Shown piece after piece: positions 1-8,056 of a stretch of DNA of 64,000 bases (the stretch's first letter is position 1; each line of letters begins with the position of its first letter). Source of the DNA: Halodesulfovibrio sp. Lineage in GTDB: Bacteria > Desulfobacterota > Desulfovibrionia > Desulfovibrionales > Desulfovibrionaceae. Position numbers and translations under genes: made by a program. Location: positions 1-64,000 of the forward strand of contig NZ_JADMLB010000061.1 of assembly GCF_015482765.1 (NCBI RefSeq). The letters are read 5' to 3'. A model generated the notes under the pieces. That model had not been told where the DNA came from. It searched no databases and saw only the letters and a program-made list of their open reading frames with translations.

Positions 1-77
1 AGCTTTTTTTTTGTGTTATGGGGGTTTCAAACTGTGAATGTTTTTGGAACTATGATTCTTTCTGGCGGATCTGTTCA

Positions 78-1430
78 TTATGGAGCGGTAGGGTTGAACG
101 GCCAGATAAGAGGAACAACCGCAACAATTACAACAAAGCAGATAACCTGAAGTGGCCAGCCTGCTTTTACATACTGACTGAAGGTATATTTACCCGGGCC
201 AAGCACGATGGTGTTAGGCGGGGTAGCTACAGGGGTAAGGAAACAGGCAGAAGCAGACATTGCAATACCCATAACCAAAGGCAGTGGAGAAAGACCACTG
301 TTAACAGCGATTGGAATAGCTAAAGGAGCCATAAGCGCTGCTGTTGCTGTGTTAGACATAAAGTTTGTTACCAAAGCTGTTACAGCGCAGACAACAGCTA
401 GCAGTGCATATGGACTTGTCACATAATGAACGACTGTGTCGGCGATAAGTTGTGCAGCGCCGGATGATTTCATAGCAGTAGACATGGACAACATGCCCGC
501 AAACAGGAAGATGGTTGTCCAGTCAACAGACCTGTAGGCTTCTTCCATTGTAATACAGCCGGTGATGATTACGAGACATGCGCCAAGCATTGCTGCGGTA
601 ACCAGAGGCATAATTTTAGTAGCCATGGCAACAACTACAAAGAAGAAGATGATAAGTGACCACCACATTTTTTCTGGACGGGAAGGCTTCATAATTTCGC
701 CTTCTTCACATTCTGCTGTGTTGTCAGGAAGGAATTTGTGCCCGATGAAAGTATAGTATAAGATGCCTACAACAAACAGGATAGCGCCGATTTTTGCGAA
801 TTCGAAGAAGCCAAATGGCTCGATTCCGGCAGGACCCATTTTTTCAAGTACTGAGTTTACCAGACCGTTCGGCGGAGTACCGACAAGTGTCATGGTACCG
901 CCAAGCGATGCAGCGAATGCAACAGGCATAAGAATTTTACTTGGGCGGATGTTGGCTGATGCACACATGCCCATAATCATCGGGATAGCAACTACTGTTG
1001 TACCTGTGTTGGAAAGAAACGCGGAAAGTACACCAACAGAACACATTGCCAGCACGAGCAGGCGAATTTCGCTGCCCTTGGAAAGTTTTACTGTAGCTTG
1101 GCCAATTTTATCTGCAAAACCGGTAATAAAGGTAGATTCACCGACAATAAACATTGCCATGAAAATAACTACCCACTTGTTACCGAAGTTAGCAAAAGCA
1201 GCGGTTGCAGGAATGATATTAAACATACTTAACGAAACAGGAACAAGCATTGCTGTTACTGGAAGTGGAATAATATCTGAGAAGAAAAGGACTGCGGAAA
1301 CAAGCAGGATGCCAAGAGTAATGTAGGCGTCCATTGATGCACTTTCAGGAGCAGCTGCCGCAAATGCAAGAGAACATCCTAAAAACAGGACAGTTCCGAC
1401 AATAGAGACGAGAAAAGCAAATTTTTTCAT
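78..1430 (-). CDS. DASS (SLC13) family di-/tricarboxylate transporter
   Basis: A 450-residue polytopic inner-membrane protein of the divalent anion:sodium symporter family. Two SNT signatures are visible (SNTGTT near residue 140 and SNTATA near 365), each followed by a TPPN motif (TPPNGL and TPPNTI), which is the internal repeat that forms the carboxylate and sodium sites. The N-terminus has a signal-like hydrophobic stretch ending in an Ala-rich segment. An AGAGG lies 8 bases before the ATG. It is the last gene of the fumarate reductase/fumarase/malic enzyme cluster, so a C4-dicarboxylate such as fumarate, malate or succinate is the likely substrate. That choice rests on context; the sequence alone would also allow sulfate or citrate. 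Confidence 0.88.
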   Translation of the reverse strand: MKKFAFLVSIVGTVLFLGCSLAFAAAAPESASMDAYITLGILLVSAVLFFSDIIPLPVTAMLVPVSLSMFNIIPATAAFANFGNKWVVIFMAMFIVGESTFITGFADKIGQATVKLSKGSEIRLLVLAMCSVGVLSAFLSNTGTTVVAIPMIMGMCASANIRPSKILMPVAFAASLGGTMTLVGTPPNGLVNSVLEKMGPAGIEPFGFFEFAKIGAILFVVGILYYTFIGHKFLPDNTAECEEGEIMKPSRPEKMWWSLIIFFFVVVAMATKIMPLVTAAMLGACLVIITGCITMEEAYRSVDWTTIFLFAGMLSMSTAMKSSGAAQLIADTVVHYVTSPYALLAVVCAVTALVTNFMSNTATAALMAPLAIPIAVNSGLSPLPLVMGIAMSASACFLTPVATPPNTIVLGPGKYTFSQYVKAGWPLQVICFVVIVAVVPLIWPFNPTAP

Positions 1431-1496
1431 GTCGTATCCTCTGTTAAGGGGGAACGATGTGGCGCGAGCCTGATAACCTGTGGTCGCGCTTTCAGG

Positions 1497-1526
1497 AACC
1501 GCCTGCAGTTGCCGCTGCAGGCGGTT
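1497..1526. terminator. Intercistronic hairpin between malic enzyme and DASS transporter
   Basis: A perfect 12-bp inverted repeat (AACCGCCTGCAG and its complement) encloses a 6-base loop. In the direction of the operon it is not followed by a U tract, so it is more likely a partial attenuator or an mRNA-stability hairpin than a full terminator. It would lower transporter expression relative to the enzymes upstream. Confidence 0.5.
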
Positions 1527-1540
1527 TTCTGTGGCATTGA

Positions 1541-2857
1541 TTATTTGTAGTAGCTATCTACGAACGGGGCGATGCGGTCATGAGAAGCTGTAATACGTTT
1601 CTTGAGGTCGTTCTTGTATGCTTCCATGTCTGCGATTGGCATTGTTGCAACACCGGTATCCATAGCAGCCTGGGCTACTGCCGGAACTTCCCATTCAAGG
1701 ACTCGTGGGTCGAGTGGCTTTGGAATAATGTAATCAATACCGAAGGAAAGGGATTCTACGCCGTAGGCTTCACAAATTTCGCTTGGAACCGGCTCTTTTG
1801 CCAGATCTGCGAGAGCATGTGCTGCTGCGACTTTCATTTCTTCGTTAATGATGGTTGCGCCTACATCAAGTGCGCCGCGGAAGATGTATGGGAAGCCGGA
1901 CACGTTGTTAACCTGGTTAGGGTAGTCTGAACGACCTGTACCCATAATGCAGTTCGGGTTGGCTTCTTTAGCATCATCGTAAGTAATTTCAGGATCAGGG
2001 TTCGCCATTGCAAAGATGACAGGACTGTCTGCCATTGAGCGAACCATATCTTTAGTGAGCAGACCTTTCTTGGAGAGACCGAGGAAGCAGTCTGCGCCTT
2101 TAATAACTTCTTCAAGTGAGCCGTAGTCTTTATCCTGTGCAAATTCAGCTTTGTACGGGTTAAGGTCTGTACGGCCTTTATGGATCAGTCCTCGGGAATC
2201 GAACATGAAGATGTTTTTAGGGTCTATGCCCATTTGTGCGTAGAACTTGGTACAAGCGATACCTGCTGCACCTGCGCCTACAACAACAACTTTTAAATCT
2301 TCGATTTTGCGATTGGTGATTTCACATGCGTTGATGAGACCTGCGCCGGAGATAACCGCTGTCCCGTGCTGGTCATCATGGAATACAGGAATATTCATCA
2401 TTTTTTTCAGAGTTTCTTCAATGTAGAAGCACTCCGGAGCTTTGATATCTTCAAGGTTGATACCGCCGAAGGTAGGTTCCATTGCTTTAACAATACGAAC
2501 AAGCTCATCAGAATCGGTAACATCAAGGTTGATGTCGAATACGTCGATGTCTGCAAATGTTTTAAAGAGAACGCCTTTACCTTCCATAACCGGCTTACCG
2601 GCAAGTGGGCCGATGTTGCCGAGACCGAGAACTGCGGTTCCGTTGGAAACAACAGCCACGAGGTTTGATTTGCCTGTGTACATGGCAGCTGCAGCAGGAT
2701 CAGCATGGATTGCTTTACATGCTTCTGCAACACCCGGAGAGTATGCCATGGAAAGATCTTTTTGAGAGCCGCACGGCTTCACAGGTACAACTTCAACTTT
2801 ACCTCTGCGTGGAAGCTTATGATAGTCAAGCGCTTCTTCTTTAGTGAACAATGCCAT
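1541..2857 (-). CDS. Malic enzyme (oxaloacetate-decarboxylating malate dehydrogenase)
   Basis: Converts malate to pyruvate and CO2 with reduction of NAD(P). The 438 residues carry the malic enzyme N-terminal domain ([12 protein letters not shown], then [25 protein letters not shown] split by other residues) and the NAD(P)-binding domain ([13 protein letters not shown] near residue 190). The metal-binding segment FHDDQHGTA is intact. The phosphotransacetylase-like extension of E. coli MaeB is absent, so this is the short bacterial form. AAGGAAA precedes the ATG. It follows fumarase in the operon, giving the route fumarate to malate to pyruvate, as in fumarate- or malate-oxidising sulfate reducers. 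Cofactor preference is not readable with confidence. Confidence 0.95.
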   Translation of the reverse strand: MALFTKEEALDYHKLPRRGKVEVVPVKPCGSQKDLSMAYSPGVAEACKAIHADPAAAAMYTGKSNLVAVVSNGTAVLGLGNIGPLAGKPVMEGKGVLFKTFADIDVFDINLDVTDSDELVRIVKAMEPTFGGINLEDIKAPECFYIEETLKKMMNIPVFHDDQHGTAVISGAGLINACEITNRKIEDLKVVVVGAGAAGIACTKFYAQMGIDPKNIFMFDSRGLIHKGRTDLNPYKAEFAQDKDYGSLEEVIKGADCFLGLSKKGLLTKDMVRSMADSPVIFAMANPDPEITYDDAKEANPNCIMGTGRSDYPNQVNNVSGFPYIFRGALDVGATIINEEMKVAAAHALADLAKEPVPSEICEAYGVESLSFGIDYIIPKPLDPRVLEWEVPAVAQAAMDTGVATMPIADMEAYKNDLKKRITASHDRIAPFVDSYYK

Positions 2858-2880
2858 TATCTTTTTCCTTTTTTGATGAG

Positions 2881-3426
2881 TTAAAATTCGAAGTTTGGTT
2901 TTGCGTACTGTTCTCCACCATGGCTGTCGTTTACTACGAGCAGTGGAAAGCTTTCTACGGTCAATTCACGAATTGCCTCAGGGCCTAAATCGTCAAACGC
3001 GATTACTTTGGCTGCGGTAATACACTGGGAGAGGAGTGCCCCAGCGCCGCCGGTTGCGCCAAAATATACACCGGTGTGTTCCTGAAGTGCCTTGCGAACT
3101 TCAGGGCTGCGTTTACCTTTACCTACGCTTGCTTTAACCCCGAGGCTGTGCAAACGCGGAGCATATGTATCCATACGGTAGCTGGTGGTGGGGCCAGCGG
3201 AACCGATTGGTCTGCCTTCTGGAGCAGGGCTTGGACCTACGTAGTAGATCACTGCGCCTTGCAGTTCGAAAGGAAGTTTCTCATTGTTATCCAGCATGTC
3301 GCACAGACGTTTATGAGCAGCGTCGCGTGCTGTGTAGATAGTGCCGGAAAGCTTTACCACGTCGCCTGCACGCAGTTTTGCTATGTCTTCATCTTTCAAT
3401 GGTGATGTCATTTCGTAGGTAGGCAT
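2881..3426 (-). CDS. Class I fumarase, beta subunit (Fe-S hydro-lyase C-terminal domain)
   Basis: The 181-residue C-terminal half of an Fe-S dependent fumarate hydratase, encoded separately as in many anaerobes. The family segments AVIYYVGPSPAPEGRPIGSA and GPTTSYRMD are present. The start ATG shares bases with the alpha stop codon (TAATG), and a strong AAGGAGG lies about 10 bases upstream, so alpha and beta are translationally coupled. An internal Met at residue 6 is a less likely start. Two-subunit tartrate dehydratases share this fold; the neighbouring fumarate reductase and malic enzyme favour fumarase. Confidence 0.92.
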   Translation of the reverse strand: MPTYEMTSPLKDEDIAKLRAGDVVKLSGTIYTARDAAHKRLCDMLDNNEKLPFELQGAVIYYVGPSPAPEGRPIGSAGPTTSYRMDTYAPRLHSLGVKASVGKGKRSPEVRKALQEHTGVYFGATGGAGALLSQCITAAKVIAFDDLGPEAIRELTVESFPLLVVNDSHGGEQYAKPNFEF

Positions 3427-4262
3427 TAGAGTGTAACCTCCTTAATTCTGGAAGAGTGACACTGTACGTTTACAGCAAGCGGCAGGCTTGCAATGTGGCA
3501 AGGACGCATGGCGATTTTTACGCCGAGACATGTGGTGTTACCACCAAGTCCCATTGGGCCGATGCCGAGCTGGTTGATTTCGTCAAGAAGCTCTTGCTCC
3601 ATTGCTGCCAGTTCAGGATCAGGGTTTTCAGCAGAAAGAGGACGGAAGAGTGCTTCTTTTGCTAAAGCCGGAGCCAGATCAAACGTACCGCCGATGCCGA
3701 TACCTACGATGGTAGGAGGGCAAGGGTTAGGGCCTGCTTCTGCCATACGGCGCACAACAAACTCTTTAATGCCTTCCCAGCCTTGAGCCGGAGTAAGCAT
3801 GGTGCAGCGGGACATGTTTTCGGAACCGCCGCCTTTAGCCATGTGCTTAATGTTAAGTTTGTCACCGGCAACGTGGGTGAAGTGGATAACAGCAGGACTG
3901 TTGTCCATTGTGTTTTTACGTGTCAGCGGATGACAGGAAGATTTGCGGAGCAGACCTTTTTCGTATCCGTCGATCATTGCTTTGTTGATGATGTCGGTAA
4001 TATTTCCTTCAATCTGTACTTCATCACCGATTTCAACATAGAAAACGCCTAAGCCTGTGTCCTGACAGAGCGGAAGTCCGGACTCTTTGGCAAGATCTGC
4101 GTTTTCTAAAAGCTGGCCGAGAATTTCTTTTGCAGAATCAGAAGTCTCGTTGTTACGTGCAACACGGATGGCGGTTTTGACGTCTTCCGGAAGGTAGCGT
4201 GCAGCCTTTAAAACCAGATCAACAACAGCGTCATGAATCTGTTCAGCCTTAATGACTTTCAT
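3426..4262 (-). CDS. Class I fumarase, alpha subunit ([4Fe-4S] domain)
   Basis: The catalytic iron-sulfur half of the two-subunit fumarate hydratase, interconverting fumarate and malate. The protein begins MKVIKAEQ; this ATG is preceded by AAGGA 8 bases upstream and overlaps the end of frdB by 14 bases. Family features include LPLCQDTG, which holds a cluster cysteine, and RCTMLTPAQG and GGNTTCLG, which contribute others. The length of 278 residues is normal. A longer reading from position 4298 would sit inside frdB and has no ribosome-binding site. The cluster is expected to be oxygen-sensitive, in keeping with an anaerobe. Confidence 0.94.
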   Translation of the reverse strand: MKVIKAEQIHDAVVDLVLKAARYLPEDVKTAIRVARNNETSDSAKEILGQLLENADLAKESGLPLCQDTGLGVFYVEIGDEVQIEGNITDIINKAMIDGYEKGLLRKSSCHPLTRKNTMDNSPAVIHFTHVAGDKLNIKHMAKGGGSENMSRCTMLTPAQGWEGIKEFVVRRMAEAGPNPCPPTIVGIGIGGTFDLAPALAKEALFRPLSAENPDPELAAMEQELLDEINQLGIGPMGLGGNTTCLGVKIAMRPCHIASLPLAVNVQCHSSRIKEVTL

Positions 4263-5037
4263 GGCAGCATCCTTTGTGTTTGAGTTTATCAAGAACACGT
4301 TTTGGAAGAATTCCTTTTACGGAATGAATGGCAAGCATGCGACGCATGATGCCAAGCTGGTCCTGAAGCGGGATATGCTTAGGACAAACATCTTCACAAC
4401 CAAGCAAGCCCATGCAACCGAATACGCCTTGATCATTACCGATGACCTGATAGTAGTTTTCTTCGTTTCGCTCATCGCGAGGGTCAAGGTAGAAGCGGGC
4501 AATACGGGCAATAGATGTGGCCCCGAGGAAGTCTTCGCGCATACGGGCTGTACCGCAGGCAGAAACACAGCAGCCACATTCAATGCAACGATCAAGCTCA
4601 AAGATGTCATTTGCTAAATCGTTTTCCATACGTACTTCTTCAGCGCTTGCATCAAAGTCGTCATGGTCGTTATGAACCCATGCTTCAATGCGTGCGCCTG
4701 CATCGCGGAACCATGTTCCGGTATCAACGGAAAGGTCACCGATGAGTTTGAATACCGGCAGCGGGTGCAGAACAATATGATCTGGCAGGTCTTTTGTCTG
4801 TGTGTGACAGGCAAGCCCCGGTCTGCCGTTAATAACCATGCCGCAGGAACCGCAGATGCCTGCACGGCAGCAGAAGTCAAACTGTACTGTCGGGTCCTGT
4901 TCGTCGCGGATCAGGTTGAGTGCGATGAACAGAGTCATGGAGTCGTATTCATTTACATAAAATGACTGCATGTGCGGTTCGGAATTAGGATCAAGCGGGT
5001 TGTATCTGAATACTTCAATATGTAGACGACGGCTCAT
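4249..5037 (-). CDS. frdB: Fumarate reductase / succinate dehydrogenase iron-sulfur subunit
   Basis: The electron-transfer subunit between flavoprotein and cytochrome b. The 262 residues hold three cluster sites in order: a plant-type [2Fe-2S] site (CCRAGICGSCG plus a later ACHT), a [4Fe-4S] site (CIECGCCVSAC), and a [3Fe-4S]-type site (CMGLLGCEDVCPKHIP). The last has the CP ending typical of the ferredoxin-like half. It lies 11 bases after frdA and overlaps the fumarase alpha start, so the genes are tightly coupled. Whether the complex works mainly as reductase or dehydrogenase cannot be read from this subunit. Confidence 0.96.
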   Translation of the reverse strand: MSRRLHIEVFRYNPLDPNSEPHMQSFYVNEYDSMTLFIALNLIRDEQDPTVQFDFCCRAGICGSCGMVINGRPGLACHTQTKDLPDHIVLHPLPVFKLIGDLSVDTGTWFRDAGARIEAWVHNDHDDFDASAEEVRMENDLANDIFELDRCIECGCCVSACGTARMREDFLGATSIARIARFYLDPRDERNEENYYQVIGNDQGVFGCMGLLGCEDVCPKHIPLQDQLGIMRRMLAIHSVKGILPKRVLDKLKHKGCCHESH

Positions 5038-5048
5038 ACTTTTGCTCC

Positions 5049-6944
5049 TTAGCTGGCTTTTTTGGTCTGTTTTGCTTTCTTTTTATCTGTGCCTTTGCCC
5101 GGCACTTGAAGCTTTTCTTCCGGAATGTCAGCTGCGATAATTTTACCGCCGCCGTAACCGCGTTCGCCCGGAGGAATTTCAAAGTATGGAGTTGTCTCTT
5201 CGTATTTCAGTTCAGGACGGGTCTCGCCATCTTTCCAGTAAGCCAATGTGCGGTTGAGCCATTCTTTGTCGTTACGTTCCGGGAAGTCTTCGCGAGTATG
5301 TGCGCCGCGTGATTCTGTACGCATGAGAGCGCCGTATGCAGTACACTGAGCAAGTTTGAGCATGCCCGGTATTCTGAGAGCCAATGAGATTTCTGGGTTG
5401 AAACCAATTGCAGTGCCTTGAAGTTTGATGCTCTTGGAACGGTCGATCAGTTCATCAAGCTTATCTACTGCAGCTTGCAGGTCTTTGCCGTTACGGAAAA
5501 TACCAACATTATCCATCATGGTGCTGTGCATTTCGTCGCGTAACTGGATAGCGCTTTCCTGTTTGCTGCTGCTTTTGGTCATTTCCATAATGCGTGCTGC
5601 CACTTTAGTGTGGGCATCGTTAATGGCAGACTGTTTGAAATCAACAGTGTGACCCTGCAGGAATTCAACAATTTTCTTACCAACATAGCGACCAGCAACA
5701 ACTGTTTCTGCAAGGGAGTTGCCACCAAGGCGGTTGAAGCCGTGCATATCCCAACAGGCTGATTCACCGGCGGAGAACAGACCTTTAAGGCCGTATGCTG
5801 CGCCGTCTTTGTTGGTGCGGATACCACCCATAGAATAGTGCTGAGTCGGGCGGACTGGGATGAGATCGTGGATCGGGTTAACACCGAGGAAGTTCGTGCA
5901 GATATCGTATACTTCACGGAGCTTGGTGGTAATGTGTTTTTCACCAAGATGGCGGATGTCGAGCCAGAGATGATCGCCATATGGGGATTTAACGCCGAGT
6001 CCTTTGCGAATGTGTTCCTGCATACGGCGGGATACAACGTCACGGGAGGCAAGTTCTGCTTTTTCCGGTTCATAATCCGGCATAAAGCGATATTCGTTCA
6101 CGTCCAGCAGGGTACCGCCGTCACCGCGGCAGCCTTCTGTTACGAGAATGTCGGTAGGTACTGTTCCGGTTGGGTGGAACTGGATAGCTTCCATGTTACC
6201 CATTGGAACGAGTCCGGTATCGAGAGCTGCAATCTGACCGCCGCCGTCACAGATAACTGCGTTTGTTGTAGCACGGTAAATTCGACCGTAACCACCGGTA
6301 GCAATAAGTGTTGCTGTAGCGAGGTATGCTTTTAATTCCCCGGTCTTAAGACAGCGTACGATTGCGCCGAGGCAGTTTTCGCCATCATGGATAAGTGCTT
6401 CAGCCTGAGTACGGTCATGAATACCTACTTCATAGCGAAGGCACATAGAGTCGAGCGTGTTAAGAACAGAGCGTCCTGTACCGTCCGCGGTGTAGCAGGT
6501 ACGCCACTTAGCAGTACCGCCGAATGCACGGGCATGGATAAGACCATGTTTATCACGCTTTTCTTCAGCATCAAATGGCTTACCGCCTTTGTAGTAGGTA
6601 TGAACACCTGCTTCTACACGGTTCCAAGGAACACCCCAGTGAGCAACTTCGCGCATTACGATTGGTGCAGTGTCTGCAAAAATACGGGCTACTTCCTGGT
6701 CACAACCCCAGTCTGAACCTTTTACGGTATCAGCAAAGTGGATGTCAGGACAGTCGCCGTCACCCATGATTGCGTTACCGAGTGCCGCCTGCATGCCACC
6801 CTGAGCAGCAGAAGAGTGAGAACGGCGAGGGGGAACGATTGAAAGACAAGTTACATTAAAACCGGCCTTAGCAGCTTCTACAGCAACGCGTTCCCCGGCA
6901 AGTCCTGCGCCTATACAGAGTAAATCACTATAAATAATTTGCAT
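5049..6944 (-). CDS. frdA: Fumarate reductase / succinate dehydrogenase flavoprotein subunit
   Basis: The catalytic subunit (631 residues) with FAD covalently bound through the His of the RSHSSAAQGG segment near residue 43. The dinucleotide-binding start (GAGLAGERVAVEAAKAG) lies at residues 12-28, and the substrate-site loop with HPTG (residues near 250) and the TESRGAHTREDFPERND segment near 540 are all intact. The C-terminus ends in a Lys-rich tail (GTDKKKAKQTKKAS) that goes beyond the conserved fold. It is between frdC and frdB, the order found in di-haem quinol:fumarate reductases such as that of Wolinella. Confidence 0.97.
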   Translation of the reverse strand: MQIIYSDLLCIGAGLAGERVAVEAAKAGFNVTCLSIVPPRRSHSSAAQGGMQAALGNAIMGDGDCPDIHFADTVKGSDWGCDQEVARIFADTAPIVMREVAHWGVPWNRVEAGVHTYYKGGKPFDAEEKRDKHGLIHARAFGGTAKWRTCYTADGTGRSVLNTLDSMCLRYEVGIHDRTQAEALIHDGENCLGAIVRCLKTGELKAYLATATLIATGGYGRIYRATTNAVICDGGGQIAALDTGLVPMGNMEAIQFHPTGTVPTDILVTEGCRGDGGTLLDVNEYRFMPDYEPEKAELASRDVVSRRMQEHIRKGLGVKSPYGDHLWLDIRHLGEKHITTKLREVYDICTNFLGVNPIHDLIPVRPTQHYSMGGIRTNKDGAAYGLKGLFSAGESACWDMHGFNRLGGNSLAETVVAGRYVGKKIVEFLQGHTVDFKQSAINDAHTKVAARIMEMTKSSSKQESAIQLRDEMHSTMMDNVGIFRNGKDLQAAVDKLDELIDRSKSIKLQGTAIGFNPEISLALRIPGMLKLAQCTAYGALMRTESRGAHTREDFPERNDKEWLNRTLAYWKDGETRPELKYEETTPYFEIPPGERGYGGGKIIAADIPEEKLQVPGKGTDKKKAKQTKKAS

Positions 6945-6972
6945 GAGATAATCCTGTTAATCGAGTTGGCAG

Positions 6973-7626
6973 TTAAACCGTAAGGAACAAAAAGCGGATA
7001 AGGGTAATAAGACCGATAGTGATAAAGCCGCCCATCATGTAGTTTTCAAGACGCTGGTACCACTTACGGTTTGCTTTGGTAATGTATCCGTACTTTACGC
7101 CGATGCGGTAGAAACCGATGCCAACATGGATTTCGGCAAGAGGAAGAAGAACGAGGTAGAATGGAAGCCATGTTCCACTTTGAATACGGGCAGCACTTTT
7201 TACTGCTGTAATTGGGAGGTCTGTAAGAACAACCCACATGTGGATGGAAGCCATAACAAGAATGAGAAGCGCAGTAGCAACCTGAGCAAGCCAGAGCCAG
7301 GTGTCTTTATGGTGCATCATTACGCTATGTTTTACGAAAGCATTTGTTTCTGAAGCGCGCCAAGGCATTTTGCGTGCAGCGAGAAGGAAATGCGTAAAAA
7401 TAAGCAGGCCGATCAGTGGACCCCCGACTTGTGCCATGTAGGTGGCTTCAAAGAACCATGCAATGGCGTCCATAAGTTTAGGGCTGATGAGAACACTTGA
7501 AACAAGCATCAAGTGTGCCCAGAGAAAAACTATAAGCAGAACTCCTGACAACATTTGCATGACATCAAGGCGTCCGACTCCGGCTCCGTTTTTTCTTACA
7601 TGTAGCGTGAGCGTACTAGCATCCAT
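6973..7626 (-). CDS. frdC: Fumarate reductase cytochrome b subunit (di-haem type)
   Basis: A 217-residue membrane anchor with five predicted helices, first gene of the operon. Several helix-embedded His residues (in LWAHLML, FTHFLLAA, ASIHMWVV and EIHVGIG) could supply the axial ligands of two haem b groups, as in the single-anchor di-haem enzymes. It would exchange electrons with menaquinone. AAGGAGA lies 6 bases before the ATG. The operon is preceded by a sigma-54 promoter near 7761-7776 and tandem palindromes near 7848-7889. Confidence 0.93.
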   Translation of the reverse strand: MDASTLTLHVRKNGAGVGRLDVMQMLSGVLLIVFLWAHLMLVSSVLISPKLMDAIAWFFEATYMAQVGGPLIGLLIFTHFLLAARKMPWRASETNAFVKHSVMMHHKDTWLWLAQVATALLILVMASIHMWVVLTDLPITAVKSAARIQSGTWLPFYLVLLPLAEIHVGIGFYRIGVKYGYITKANRKWYQRLENYMMGGFITIGLITLIRFLFLTV

Positions 7627-7760
7627 GGTCTCTCCTTAGCAGGTACTTGTGGTGCAGGGGATAAAAGAATTGTTGATGATAACTTTCAAACAACTCTGCT
7701 TAGTTCTGCACCGTTAGTGTTGAGCGGTGACCCTCAAAGCGGGTCGAGTACTTTGCTAAA

Positions 7761-7776
7761 AGCATGGAATATGCCA
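7761..7776 (-). promoter_or_regulatory. Candidate sigma-54 promoter of the frd-fum operon
   Basis: Reading the minus strand, TGGCATATTCCATGCT has the invariant GG and GC exactly ten bases apart, against the consensus TGGCACG-N4-TTGCW. Transcription would start near 7750, leaving a leader of about 125 bases before frdC. A sigma-54 activator gene is immediately upstream, which supports the call. Confidence 0.6.
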
Positions 7777-7847
7777 AAAGATATAAAACAATAAAGTGCA
7801 TTAAAACAATATGTTAACTTTGTTTGATTGATGAAATATTCCTGTGA

Positions 7848-7889
7848 TTTTCTTGCGTCGCAGGAAAATCCTCTTGTCTCGCAAGAAAA
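7848..7889. promoter_or_regulatory. Tandem 21-bp palindromes, candidate activator sites
   Basis: Two 21-base elements abut at 7848-7868 and 7869-7889 and are identical at 16 of 21 positions. The first is a near-perfect palindrome: TTTTCTTGCG, T, CGCAGGAAAA. The second ends in CGCAAGAAAA, an exact complement of the first arm. They lie about 100-140 bases upstream of the predicted start site, the usual place for a sigma-54 activator. The spacing of 21 bp puts both on the same face of the helix. The remainder of 7627-8056 holds only the promoter and the next terminator. Confidence 0.55.
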
Positions 7890-7957
7890 GAGAAGTGGTT
7901 GATTACACAGTTTTTTTGTGGGGCAGGAATGCCGCGTTTGTTTTTTAGCAAACAGTA

Positions 7958-7999
7958 AAAGAAAGGGCTGTCCTTATGGTTAAGGACAGCCCTTTCTTT
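7958..7999 (-). terminator. Rho-independent terminator of the kinase/regulator operon
   Basis: A perfect 19-bp stem (arms 7958-7976 and 7981-7999) with a 4-base loop lies 57 bases after the regulator stop codon. On the minus strand it ends in a U-rich stretch. It separates the two-component operon from the frd operon promoter. Confidence 0.85.
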
Positions 8000-8056
8000 A
8001 TTGAAATATACGATTGTTTGCCTTGTTAGGGCATTACATCCCGTTGGGTTGGGGAG